Notes: generated by a model not told the origin, from the sequence alone. 23,515 bases of DNA from JANYGM01 sp043764015 (GCA_043764015.1 JAYUKY010000137.1:1-23515), one strand, 5' to 3'. Counted from the stretch's first letter, positions 14,073 to 22,075 are shown. Program-made: numbers and translations.

Positions 14073-16199
14073 TTAAAAAATAATCCTCAACTGAAATTTT
14101 AGGTCTTCTTGTGTGTTTGTGGGCGTGGCTTCCAATCCAGAACCAACAGATTTTTTATTGATAATATTAGTGCGTGCATACCTCGCCCAAAGCGTATATC
14201 TTTTGTTAAATTGATACTCTAACAGAATGTAATTTCTTGTTCCTCTATCTTGAAATGCAGGAATTGAGAAAGCATACAAAACATTTTTCTCATAAGTATA
14301 TTGTCTATTATTAAAGTCATCAACATCAAAAAGTGCTATACGAGTGCTTATTTCTAGTTTTCTAAATTTTAAGTTAATATCTTGAAGTAGTATAAAACCG
14401 CTTGTTTGTTTGCCTCCAATCTCAAAAGTGCTAAATTGCGCCCTAGACTTCAAAGAAAGGATTTCTTCTGCTCTATAATCCAAATTAAAAACAAAATTAT
14501 TACGCACTCTTTCTGTCAAATAATTGATTTGTGTTGTGTTTTCGGGGAAATTTTCTTGTCTAATTTCTTTCCTAAACTGCACAAACATAGAGATTTTGCG
14601 AGTAGGTGAGTAGGTGATTTTTGCCAAATATTCGTGTCCGTCAGAGGGCGCATCAACCTTGTAGCGCAACCAAGGAAACAAAAATTTATCATAATAAACG
14701 GCAATCACTACTTTTCTGATGGGCGTATATTTCAGCCCCAAATAAATGCCTTTCTCGTTGATGTCACGACTATTTTCATTGAGGCTTGAGCCATAAAAAC
14801 TATGATAATTTTTGTCAAAACCTCTAAAAAGCATTGCCGCTTCCATTTTTGGGGTAAGACTTGCCAAAAAACCTGCATTGTAGCCAATTCCTCCACTTTT
14901 TGAGCGGACAATTTCGCCAAAAAAATTAAAATTTTGCCAGCTATGATTAGCATTCATTCCAATATTATAGTTTTCTTTTCCGTTAAATTCAAACTGATTA
15001 TAACCGCTTGGAGTACGCAAAATAGGCGCATCTAGCGTTGTATGTACGAAACTTGCGCCTATTTGAGTACGTTGGTCTGTGGTAGTAAAACCCAAATTTG
15101 TGCCTAAAACAAGTTCTCCAATGGATTTTCTGGCATTAAGTTCTGGTGCGGTGCGGTGCAAACCACTTAATTGAAAAGAACTAACAAAATCTTCTCCTGT
15201 GTTGATATCTGTTGTATCTTGCTGACCTTGTACTGTTGCATCTCTAAAATTACGAGAAATAAAGGCTGTAACATCCAACTCACCTTTTTTATGTTTGAGG
15301 ATGTTGTAAGTAACGCCTGCACCTCTAAAAAAATTTGTTTCCAAAACAGATGTGTAAGGTCTTAGCCCAATATTTGCTCTGCGTATTGTGTTGATGGTTT
15401 CTCCGCCTTTTCCCACATTAAAACCTGCAGAAAATAGCAATCCTTGCCCAATTTGCAACTGAAAATCACCCAATGCAATGGCTTTAAATCTACCTTTATT
15501 TTGGAAAAAGGCGTGATAAGAATAAAAATCCATACCATATTGTTTTTTTGCAGGATTCCAAACAACTCGCTCACCAGCATCTTTTTCTGCGGTAAGTCCA
15601 AAACTAAAATCACGTGCTTTGCTCACACGAAACCGTCCATAAATTTGTTGCGGACTGCCTGCATAGCGTTGTGGCAGGTTTCCAAGTGTGTTGGTATCTG
15701 CCAAAGTAGTAGGTTTGTAGCCTACTTGCATTTGCGGATTTTGCTCCATACGAAGCAACAAATAATTATTTTTTTCTGAAATAATACGTTGCCAAAGTGG
15801 TCGTGCATCAATATTTCCTGCATCTTCAATATTGACAAAGGGAATTATTTTATTGATAAGTGCCAAGTCGTAGCCTTCTATTGTCTGCAACTCGTAGATA
15901 GAAAGGAGCTTGCCATTTTTGGAAATATGGCGCATCAAAGCGTTTATTTGCGCTTCTGTGAGGATAAATAAACCCTGTAATTCTTCACGAGAGGCATTAT
16001 TTAGGTTAAGCGGCTCTAAATAAAGTTGATAAAGGGATTCGTACAAATCTGCATAATTGGTGTTATTGTCTTGGTCTTGCATAGCAAAAATCTCGTCAAT
16101 AAATGTCCCAATTTCAATTTCTTTTCTGGGATAATTTTGTGCCGTTATTTCGCTAGAAAAAGACAATAATAAAGTAAAAATGAATATAATTTTTTTCAT
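14073..16199 (-). CDS. Helix-hairpin-helix protein with predicted outer-membrane beta-barrel
   Basis: 708 residues from ATG 16199; an upstream in-frame ATG would overlap the cinA stop and precede the signal peptide. There is a signal peptide (about 1-21, ending EITAQ), and a ComEA-like helix-hairpin-helix region at about 62-122 (LNLNNASREELQ, then SIYELQTIEGYDLALINKI). A long remainder is rich in alternating aromatic/polar beta-strands and ends in a terminal Phe (LKFQLRIIF), a usual mark of outer-membrane barrels. Proteins of this architecture occur in Bacteroidota; their role is not established to my knowledge. HhH domains bind DNA non-specifically, so surface DNA binding or uptake is a reasonable inference. 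It follows cinA by 25 bp in one apparent operon. Confidence 0.8.
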   Translation of the reverse strand: MKKIIFIFTLLLSFSSEITAQNYPRKEIEIGTFIDEIFAMQDQDNNTNYADLYESLYQLYLEPLNLNNASREELQGLFILTEAQINALMRHISKNGKLLSIYELQTIEGYDLALINKIIPFVNIEDAGNIDARPLWQRIISEKNNYLLLRMEQNPQMQVGYKPTTLADTNTLGNLPQRYAGSPQQIYGRFRVSKARDFSFGLTAEKDAGERVVWNPAKKQYGMDFYSYHAFFQNKGRFKAIALGDFQLQIGQGLLFSAGFNVGKGGETINTIRRANIGLRPYTSVLETNFFRGAGVTYNILKHKKGELDVTAFISRNFRDATVQGQQDTTDINTGEDFVSSFQLSGLHRTAPELNARKSIGELVLGTNLGFTTTDQRTQIGASFVHTTLDAPILRTPSGYNQFEFNGKENYNIGMNANHSWQNFNFFGEIVRSKSGGIGYNAGFLASLTPKMEAAMLFRGFDKNYHSFYGSSLNENSRDINEKGIYLGLKYTPIRKVVIAVYYDKFLFPWLRYKVDAPSDGHEYLAKITYSPTRKISMFVQFRKEIRQENFPENTTQINYLTERVRNNFVFNLDYRAEEILSLKSRAQFSTFEIGGKQTSGFILLQDINLKFRKLEISTRIALFDVDDFNNRQYTYEKNVLYAFSIPAFQDRGTRNYILLEYQFNKRYTLWARYARTNIINKKSVGSGLEATPTNTQEDLKFQLRIIF

Positions 16200-16224
16200 A
16201 AAATAAAAATAATATAATTGATGA

Positions 16225-17478
16225 TTAAATTCTCCCTCCATTTTTGCGCCTAATCCAGTCTATCAAAAGATGCGAAGAAACTTGAATATTTGCCATTCTG
16301 TCTATTCCTAGCTGGTATTTTGTTGCTTTTGTGCCATCTTTGTCCGAATACGCTACCCAAATAGTGCCAACAGGTTTGCCTTCTGTTGCGCCATTAGGTC
16401 CTGCAATGCCACTAATAGCCACACCAATATCCGTTTTCATCAAATTACGGACATTTTCAGCCATTTGTAAAACGGTTTGCTCACTTACTGCACCAAACTC
16501 CTCAAGTGTTTCCTTTTTTACGTTTAATACGTTCATTTTGATACTATTATCATAAGAAACTACAGACCCAAACAAAAAAGCAGATGCTCCAGAATTTTTC
16601 GTAAAACAATGCGCTAAATACCCGCCAGAACAACTTTCTGCGAGTGCCAACGTTTTATTCTGACTCACCAAAAGTTTGCCTACCATTTCTGCCAAATCAT
16701 CATTATCAAAACCATAAACGTCTTTATCTATAAGTTGAAGCACTTTATCCGTTTCTTGTTGCACTTGTTTTTTAAGAATTTCTAAATCCTCACCCACTCC
16801 CGTAAGGCGCAAACGCACCATTCCGAAAGAAGGCAAATAGGCTAATTTGATGTTTTCAGGGAGATTATCTTCCCAATCAGCAATTTTTTCAGATAAAAAA
16901 GACTCTCCAACGCCAATAGTTTTTATCATCTTATGAAAAATCTTAGGCGTTTGGAAGAATTTTTGCAGATTTGGAAGTACATAATAACTCATCAAATACT
17001 CCATTTCGTGTGGCACGCCAGGCATAGACACGAAAATTTTGCCTTTATGCTCAAACCACATTCCTGGTGCAGTTCCTTTGTGGTTAGCAATATAAGTGGC
17101 ATTTTGGGGTAATGTAGCCTGCAAACGGTTGCTTTCAATCATTTGTTTGCCACGTTTTGCAAAAAAATCTTCTAACATTAAAAGTGCCTCATTATTCATA
17201 ACGAGCTCTGTATCAAAGAATTTGCAGAGTGTTTTTTTAGTAATGTCATCTTTGGTAGGACCTAGACCGCCTGTGATAATAATAATGTCGGCACGTTCAG
17301 AAGCTCCGTTTAAGGCATCAAGAATGGCTTTTTCACTATCCGCAATAATGGTTTGTTGGACGACTTTTATACCAATTTTGTCTAATTCTGTGCTTATCCA
17401 TTGGGCGTTGGTGTTGGTGATTTGCCCATATAAAATCTCATCTCCAATATTTAAAATCTCTGCAAAAGGGGTTTTCAT
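16225..17478 (-). CDS. cinA: CinA-like protein (nicotinamide-nucleotide amidase)
   Basis: 417 residues from ATG 17478 (MKTPFAEILNIGDEIL). A longer in-frame reading runs through a repeat element and is rejected. The N-terminal MoCF/CinA domain (about 4-170; GDEILYGQITNTNA, GGLGPTKDD) has, in homologues, pyrophosphatase activity on ADP-ribose/NAD-type nucleotides. The C-terminal PncC domain (about 255-415) has the ESCSGG serine active site, a FGSVVSYDN segment and the AISGIAGPNGATEGKPVGT motif; it deamidates nicotinamide mononucleotide in pyridine nucleotide salvage. In several bacteria cinA is competence-induced and linked to recA. Here recA is about 8 kb away and not in an operon with it. It is the first gene of a two-gene unit with the HhH/barrel protein. 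Confidence 0.95.
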   Translation of the reverse strand: MKTPFAEILNIGDEILYGQITNTNAQWISTELDKIGIKVVQQTIIADSEKAILDALNGASERADIIIITGGLGPTKDDITKKTLCKFFDTELVMNNEALLMLEDFFAKRGKQMIESNRLQATLPQNATYIANHKGTAPGMWFEHKGKIFVSMPGVPHEMEYLMSYYVLPNLQKFFQTPKIFHKMIKTIGVGESFLSEKIADWEDNLPENIKLAYLPSFGMVRLRLTGVGEDLEILKKQVQQETDKVLQLIDKDVYGFDNDDLAEMVGKLLVSQNKTLALAESCSGGYLAHCFTKNSGASAFLFGSVVSYDNSIKMNVLNVKKETLEEFGAVSEQTVLQMAENVRNLMKTDIGVAISGIAGPNGATEGKPVGTIWVAYSDKDGTKATKYQLGIDRMANIQVSSHLLIDWIRRKNGGRI

Positions 17479-17535
17479 AGGTTTTTTTATGATGTTTTCG
17501 TTTATTTTGATGTAAATATTTGCTAATGTATTCAA

Positions 17536-17668
17536 TTTAAAAAACAGATTGCGGTCTGACCTACGGATGCCTACGGTACAGACCTGCATCTATTTTTTAA
17601 ACTGAAAAAAGCGGTTTTTATTATTGGTCTGTACCCTAGGCATCCGTAGGTCAGACCAGTAATAAAAA
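17536..17668. repeat. Twin-hairpin element (REPIN-like, type 3)
   Basis: A 32-nt arm (17553-17584) recurs inverted at 17626-17657 with 31 of 32 positions matching. Each arm is the top of a longer imperfect hairpin. Hairpin A is 17536-17601 (outer stem TTTAAAAAA.AGAT, then GGTCTG/CAGACC). Hairpin B is 17615-17668 (outer stem TTTTTATTATT with one mismatch, then GGTCTG/CAGACC). The outer stems differ between hairpins, while the cores are reverse complements. Arm A contains the direct repeat CCTACGG-ATG-CCTACGG (17560-17576). In RNA the two apical loops would be complementary. Confidence 0.85.
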
Positions 17669-17730
17669 AATGTACGGTATCAAAATGTAAATATATGAAT
17701 TTATCAACAAAAAAATCAACTAATAACGTA

Positions 17731-17754
17731 ATTCGTAATTTTTAATTCGTAATT
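17731..17754 (+). repeat. Heptanucleotide-period repeat in the fabH leader
   Basis: ATTCGTAATT occurs at 17731-17740 and 17745-17754, 14 nt apart, directly upstream of the fabH -33 element. The same block (TTCGTAATTGAAAA) is present upstream of rodA. Confidence 0.75.
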
Positions 17755-17765
17755 GAAAAAAGCGT

Positions 17766-17796
17766 TTTGTAAATTTCAAAAAAAGTCTTATTTTTG
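17766..17796 (+). promoter_or_regulatory. fabH promoter, Bacteroidota type
   Basis: TTTG at 17766-17769, a 19-nt spacer and TATTTTTG at 17789-17796 match the Bacteroidota sigma consensus at both boxes and in spacing. Expected transcription start is about 17803, giving a leader of about 14 nt before ATG 17817. Confidence 0.75.
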
Positions 17797-17816
17797 TGAA
17801 AAAAACAAGATAAAAT

Positions 17817-18815
17817 ATGATTTATTCAAGAATTGTGGGTTTAGGATATTATGTACCAGAACGAATTGTTACTAATGATGATTTGGCAAAACAGTTTAAT
17901 ACGTCAAATGAGTGGATTTTAGAGCGTTCAGGGATAGAAACTCGTAGATTTTTCAAAGAAGGAACAGACACAACTTCCAGTATGGGAATTCGTGCTGCAG
18001 AAATGGCACTAAAAAATGCTAATTTGCAGGCGGAAGACATAGATTTTATTATCTTTGCAACACTTAGCCCTGATTATAATTTTCCTGGTGCAGGCGTTTT
18101 GGTGCAGCGTGCCTTGCCTTTTAGAGAGATTGGCGCACTTGACGTGAGGGCGCAATGTTCTGGTTTTATTTATAGTTTGTCTGTTGCAGACCAATATATT
18201 AAGGCTGGAATGTATAAAAATATTCTTGTTATTGGCGCAGAAATACAATCAAATATATTAGAATTGAGTGATAGAAACCGTAATTTTGCGGTTTTGTTTG
18301 GAGATGGCGCAGGTGCGGCAGTTATACAAGCAACAACTGATGTTAATAGAAGAATTTTATCAACGCATTTACATTCTCAAGGGAAATTTGCTGAAGATTT
18401 GATTTTGGAACACCCAGGCAGCAAACTTTTTGATAGAATGAACCCAAAAATAGTAGAAGAAGGCAGACATTTGCCCGTAATGCAAGGACCTGCGGTTTTC
18501 AAACAAGCTGTTGTACGCTTTCCAGAGGTCATTATGGAAGCATTAAACGCTAATAATCTTAAAGTTGAAGATTTGGATTTGCTTGTACCACATCAGGCAA
18601 ACCTGCGCATTACACAATATGTACAAAAAGCAATGAATATTCCTGCTGAAAAAGTAGTCAGTAATATTCAAAAATATGGTAATACAACGGCTGCATCTAT
18701 TCCTATTGCACTTACGGAGGCTTGGCAAGAAGGCAAAATCAAAGAAGGTGATTTGATATGTTTGGCTGCTTTTGGAAGTGGTTTTACGTGGGCTTCTGCG
18801 CTCTTACGTTGGTAA
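17817..18815 (+). CDS. fabH: Beta-ketoacyl-ACP synthase III
   Basis: Condenses an acyl-CoA primer with malonyl-ACP to start fatty-acid synthesis (cytoplasm). 332 residues. The Cys-His-Asn triad is visible: Cys114 in RAQCSGF, His259 in VPHQANLRI, Asn289 in YGNTTAASIP. The N-terminal ERSGIETRRF segment (36-45) and the C-terminal FGSGFTWASALLRW (319-332) are typical of FabH. The part around residues 190-230 (GKFAEDLILEHPGSKLF) is longer than in E. coli FabH, as in a FabH subgroup common in Bacteroidota. The gene lacks the usual plsX-rpmF neighbours, so it may be a second FabH paralogue or a FabH-like enzyme of another pathway. Transcribed from a well-matched promoter, probably together with the DUF1599 gene 15 nt downstream. 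Confidence 0.93.
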   Translation: MIYSRIVGLGYYVPERIVTNDDLAKQFNTSNEWILERSGIETRRFFKEGTDTTSSMGIRAAEMALKNANLQAEDIDFIIFATLSPDYNFPGAGVLVQRALPFREIGALDVRAQCSGFIYSLSVADQYIKAGMYKNILVIGAEIQSNILELSDRNRNFAVLFGDGAGAAVIQATTDVNRRILSTHLHSQGKFAEDLILEHPGSKLFDRMNPKIVEEGRHLPVMQGPAVFKQAVVRFPEVIMEALNANNLKVEDLDLLVPHQANLRITQYVQKAMNIPAEKVVSNIQKYGNTTAASIPIALTEAWQEGKIKEGDLICLAAFGSGFTWASALLRW

Positions 18816-18830
18816 ATTTTAATCAAAAAA

Positions 18831-19373
18831 ATGAATACACAGCAACAATACACACAAATTATCACTTATTGTAGAGATATTTTCACAAAGAAAAACCAAG
18901 ATTATGGCACTTCTTGGCGGATTTATCGTGCCAGCGCACTCACAGACAAGATTTACATAAAAGCTAAAAGAATACGCTCAATACAAGAAAATGGCACACA
19001 AAAAGTAGCTGACGACCTCAATTCCGAGTTTTTGGCTATTATCAATTATTGCATTATGGCACTTATTCAACTAGAAAATACTATTTCTGATGAAAACTCA
19101 ACTGAAAATTTTGATATAATTCTCCAGAAATATGATTTTTATGTTGCTCAAACACAAGAACTTATGCAAAATAAAAACCACGACTACGGTGAGGCGTGGC
19201 GTGATATGCGAGTGTCGTCTATGACAGATGAAATCCTTGTCAAACTCCTCAGAATAAAGCAAATAGAAGATAATCAGGGCAAAACTATTGCTTCTGAAGG
19301 TGCATCAGCTAATTATCAAGATATTTTGAATTATGCCGTTTTTTGTTTGATTGTAGCTGATTTTGTTGGTTGA
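18831..19373 (+). CDS. DUF1599 protein with two tandem domains
   Basis: 180 residues, starting 15 nt after fabH. Two copies of one motif are visible: KNQDYGTSWRIYRASALTDKI (about 21-41) followed by KAKRIRSIQ, and KNHDYGEAWRDMRVSSMTDEI (about 115-135) followed by KLLRIKQIED. This is the DUF1599 signature (DYG-x-x-W, then a basic helix), in a family that I recall being annotated as a nucleotide modification-associated domain. The residues around the two DYG motifs suggest a helical, MazG-like nucleotide-handling fold, but the reaction is unknown. The linker (about 85-100) is acidic. In other Bacteroidota DUF1599 genes sit beside metabolic genes such as tpiA; pairing with fabH here is by position only. 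Confidence 0.85.
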   Translation: MNTQQQYTQIITYCRDIFTKKNQDYGTSWRIYRASALTDKIYIKAKRIRSIQENGTQKVADDLNSEFLAIINYCIMALIQLENTISDENSTENFDIILQKYDFYVAQTQELMQNKNHDYGEAWRDMRVSSMTDEILVKLLRIKQIEDNQGKTIASEGASANYQDILNYAVFCLIVADFVG

Positions 19374-19406
19374 TTTTTGCAATAACTTAATAATCAATAT
19401 TTTAAA

Positions 19407-19434
19407 TTCGTACCTCTTATTTCGTACCTTTTCC
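19407..19434 (+). repeat. Heptanucleotide-period repeat before the HMG-CoA lyase gene
   Basis: TTCGTACCT at 19407-19415 and again at 19421-19429, 14 nt apart, form two near-identical 14-mers (ATTCGTACCTCTT and TTTCGTACCTTTT). They share the TTCGTA core and spacing with the fabH and rodA leader repeats but have CCT in place of ATT. Confidence 0.65.
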
Positions 19435-19446
19435 AACCATATTTCA

Positions 19447-20292
19447 ATGAAAATAGTAGAATGTCCAAGAGATGCAATGCAGGGTTTGGAGGCTTTTGTG
19501 CCTACTGAAATTAAAGCAAACTACCTTAATATGCTTCTAGAAGTGGGTTTTGATACGCTTGATTTTGGGAGTTTTGTTTCTCCAAAAGCTATTCCACAAC
19601 TGCGAGATACGGCTGATGTTCTCAAAAAACTACAACTTTCTCATACAAAAACCAAACTTCTTGTCATTGTCGCAAACACTCGTGGAAGTGAGGACGCAGC
19701 CATTTTTGAGGAGATAGCTTTTTTAGGCTTTCCGCTTTCTGTGTCAGAGATATTTCAACAGAAAAACACCAATAAAAGCATAGAAGAGGCACTTTTGGTA
19801 GTGGAAAAAATCCAGAAAATTTGTCAGAAAAACAACAAAAAACAAGTTGTTTATCTTTCTATGGGTTTTGGAAATCCTTATGATGAGGTTTATAGCCCAG
19901 AAATAGTGGAAAAATTAGCAGAAAAATTAGTGAATTTGGGCGTTGAAATTATTGTTCCTTCTGATACTGTGGGCGTTTCTTCGCCTGAAAATATCAAATC
20001 TTTGTGGAAAAATCTAACAAAAATTTTCCCTAACACAACTTTTGGAATGCACCTACATTCTAATCCAAACACCGCAACAGAAAAAATAAATGCCGCTTAT
20101 GAGGCGGGTTGCAGGCGCATAGATGTGGCTTTGCGAGGTTTTGGCGGTTGTCCTATGGCAAAAGATGATTTGGTAGGAAATATTGCTACAGAAAAAGTAT
20201 TGGCTTATTTTAAAGATAAAAACATTGATCTAGGGCTGAATATGGATAAATTTAATGATGCACTAAAATATTCTTTCAATATTTTTCATTAG
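19447..20292 (+). CDS. Hydroxymethylglutaryl-CoA lyase-like enzyme
   Basis: HMG-CoA lyase (DRE-TIM metallolyase family) cleaves HMG-CoA to acetyl-CoA and acetoacetate in leucine and ketone-body metabolism. 281 residues from ATG 19447; a 28-residue upstream extension overlaps the DUF1599 stop and the leader repeat and is rejected. Residues expected for the family are present: Arg8-Asp9 and Gln12 in ECPRDAMQ, FVSPKAIPQL (43-52), metal ligands His202 and His204 in GMHLHSN, Cys235 in GFGGCPMA, and Asn245 in GNIATE. The motif differs from the usual GPRDGLQ (Cys for Gly, Ala-Met for Gly-Leu). The usual acyl-CoA neighbours are absent. A relative acting on another acyl-CoA is possible. A bidirectional terminator follows. 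Confidence 0.88.
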   Translation: MKIVECPRDAMQGLEAFVPTEIKANYLNMLLEVGFDTLDFGSFVSPKAIPQLRDTADVLKKLQLSHTKTKLLVIVANTRGSEDAAIFEEIAFLGFPLSVSEIFQQKNTNKSIEEALLVVEKIQKICQKNNKKQVVYLSMGFGNPYDEVYSPEIVEKLAEKLVNLGVEIIVPSDTVGVSSPENIKSLWKNLTKIFPNTTFGMHLHSNPNTATEKINAAYEAGCRRIDVALRGFGGCPMAKDDLVGNIATEKVLAYFKDKNIDLGLNMDKFNDALKYSFNIFH

Positions 20293-20302
20293 AAATTAGC
20301 AC

Positions 20303-20340
20303 AAAAAACCCATTCAAAATAAGTTTTGAATGGGTTTTTT
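20303..20340. terminator. Bidirectional terminator between HMG-CoA lyase and peptide transporter genes
   Basis: Perfect 17-bp stem (20303-20319 with 20324-20340), core CCCATTCAAAA/TTTTGAATGGG, a TAAG loop, six A on the left and six T on the right. It serves both convergent genes. Confidence 0.93.
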
Positions 20341-20358
20341 AGTATTAAAATAAATTAT

Positions 20359-22050
20359 TTATTTAACTCCGTGCATCCATTTTTTGAGTAGTGGCGAAAT
20401 ACCAAGTAAAACAATAGCCGCAATCAAAGGAACTATTACTACTATTTTGAAAAAATCAGAAATAGAATAAGCATCACTATCTCCAATAAACCCAGACAAC
20501 CAACCACCAAGATAATTACCACAACCAGAAGCCACAAACCAAATACCAAACATCAGCCCAAAGAAACGAGGCGGAGAAAGTTTATTGATAAACGACAAAC
20601 CAACAGGCGACAAACATAATTCTCCCATTGTATGTAGGCAATATGCACCCAAAAGCCACATCATACTGACTTGAGCAGCGTTTGCACCTTGTGGAATACT
20701 ACCAGCACCCACCACCAAAACTGCAAAACCCAAAGCCACTAGCAAAAGTCCCAATGCAAACTTTACTGCTCCATTTGGATTCATATTTTTTCTATCCAAA
20801 AACACCCAAAGTATAGAAAATAAAGGAGCTAACACAAAAATAAACATAGAATTAACAGACTGAAACCAAGTTGCTGGCACTTCAAAACTGCCTAACATTC
20901 TATCTGTATAATTTTTTGCAAAAATGCTCATAGAAGAGCCCGCTTGCTCAAAAGATGCCCAAAATATGATAGAAAAGAAAGACAAAATACAAGCCACTGC
21001 TAGTTTTTGTTTTTCTATAAGAGTGAGAGGCTGATTATCAGCTAATTCTAGTTCTTTTGATTTTTTGACTAATGCCAAACCAACATCTCCAAGATGTTTC
21101 TGTGCCATATAAAAAATGACAAGTCCTGCAATCATACCTATTCCAGCCGCCACAAAACCATAGTGCCAAGCAATTTTCTCTCCTAAATATCCGCAAATAA
21201 TAGCCCCCAAAAAGGCGCCAATATTAATACCCATATAAAAAATAGTATAGGCAGAATCTTTGAGTGCGCTACCATTGACATAGTATTGCCCAACCATAGA
21301 CGAAATATTAGGTTTGAAAAGACCATTTCCAACCACAAGCAAGCCCAAACCTAAATAAAAGAATGGAATAGATTCTGAATATGCACCAAACGCCAACGTA
21401 AATTGTGCCGCAGCCATCAGAACACCGCCCATATAAACTGTTTTGCGAAAGCCAAAAAATTTATCAGCCAAATATCCACCAATAAGTGTTAGTATATAAG
21501 CAAGTCCAGTATAAATACCATAGATATTTCCTGCTTCTTTTGTACTAATTTCCTCTTTTGTAGCAAGTTCTTTTTCTTCATTTGTCAAGTTGATGCTTTT
21601 GACCAAAATATCAGCTTCATTCTTTTTGATGCCACATTTTTGACCAAGTTCACCTATCTTTGCCTCTCTTGTTGCATCTGTTGAGTCTTTTTGCTTTTTG
21701 CTTTTGGTTATCAAATCATTTTCAGCTTGCGTTTTATCACTTTTTTGAGTAAGTATTTTGATTTGCGCAGTAAGAGCAATTTCTTGTGAGGTTGGCTTTA
21801 ACTGATTAGCAACAAGGGTTATTTCTTCTTTTGATAGTTTGCTACTTTTGAATAATTCTTGTACTTTTATTTCTTTTTTAGCTAACAAATCACTTACACT
21901 TACTTTCATATCTCCTTTCATAAAGGTAGAAACAAGGAATAAAGTAAGCAAAGCGCGCATTCCATAATAGCTAAATCTTTCCCACATTTCTGTAAAAAAG
22001 AGCCAATAAAGTGCTGGTGGGTGTTTTTCAGAGTTTTTTTCTAAATCCAT
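20359..22050 (-). CDS. POT-family proton-dependent oligopeptide transporter with large insertion
   Basis: Inner-membrane H+-coupled di/tripeptide symporter (POT/PTR2, MFS). 563 residues from ATG 22050; an upstream in-frame ATG only adds repeat-encoded residues (TIHNSQ). The ExxER proton-coupling motif is EMWERFSYYG (21-30) in TM1; TM2 begins with IYGIYTGLAYILTLIGGYLAD (177-197). Between them lies a segment of about 120 residues (47-170) of charged helical sequence (many Lys, Glu, Thr, Ser), where typical bacterial POTs have about 15-25. The rest is normal: GLGLLVVGNGLFKPNISS motif near 255, and the C-terminal ELCLSPVGLSFINKLSP and SGCGNYLGG segments. The insertion would lie in the first periplasmic loop. 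Expressed leftward to the terminator at 20303-20340. Confidence 0.93.
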   Translation of the reverse strand: MDLEKNSEKHPPALYWLFFTEMWERFSYYGMRALLTLFLVSTFMKGDMKVSVSDLLAKKEIKVQELFKSSKLSKEEITLVANQLKPTSQEIALTAQIKILTQKSDKTQAENDLITKSKKQKDSTDATREAKIGELGQKCGIKKNEADILVKSINLTNEEKELATKEEISTKEAGNIYGIYTGLAYILTLIGGYLADKFFGFRKTVYMGGVLMAAAQFTLAFGAYSESIPFFYLGLGLLVVGNGLFKPNISSMVGQYYVNGSALKDSAYTIFYMGINIGAFLGAIICGYLGEKIAWHYGFVAAGIGMIAGLVIFYMAQKHLGDVGLALVKKSKELELADNQPLTLIEKQKLAVACILSFFSIIFWASFEQAGSSMSIFAKNYTDRMLGSFEVPATWFQSVNSMFIFVLAPLFSILWVFLDRKNMNPNGAVKFALGLLLVALGFAVLVVGAGSIPQGANAAQVSMMWLLGAYCLHTMGELCLSPVGLSFINKLSPPRFFGLMFGIWFVASGCGNYLGGWLSGFIGDSDAYSISDFFKIVVIVPLIAAIVLLGISPLLKKWMHGVK

Positions 22051-22075
22051 TATAAAAATAATTTTAAATTGTGAA

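Larger units (their letters stand above)
17479..17816. other. Divergent intergenic region between cinA and fabH
   Basis: 338 nt without a gene. It contains the twin-hairpin element 17536-17668, the ATTCGTA repeat 17731-17754 and the fabH promoter 17766-17796. The stretch 17479-17535 is the presumed cinA leader and promoter, but no clear promoter motif is visible there. Confidence 0.8.

Noticed and set aside
16200..16241. N-terminal extension of the HhH/barrel protein overlapping the cinA stop
   Set aside because: It would place charged residues before the signal peptide; the MKKIIFIF start at 16199 fits an exported protein.
17479..17589. 37-residue N-terminal extension of CinA
   Set aside because: It runs through arm 1 of the twin-hairpin element; the CinA family begins at the ATG at 17478.
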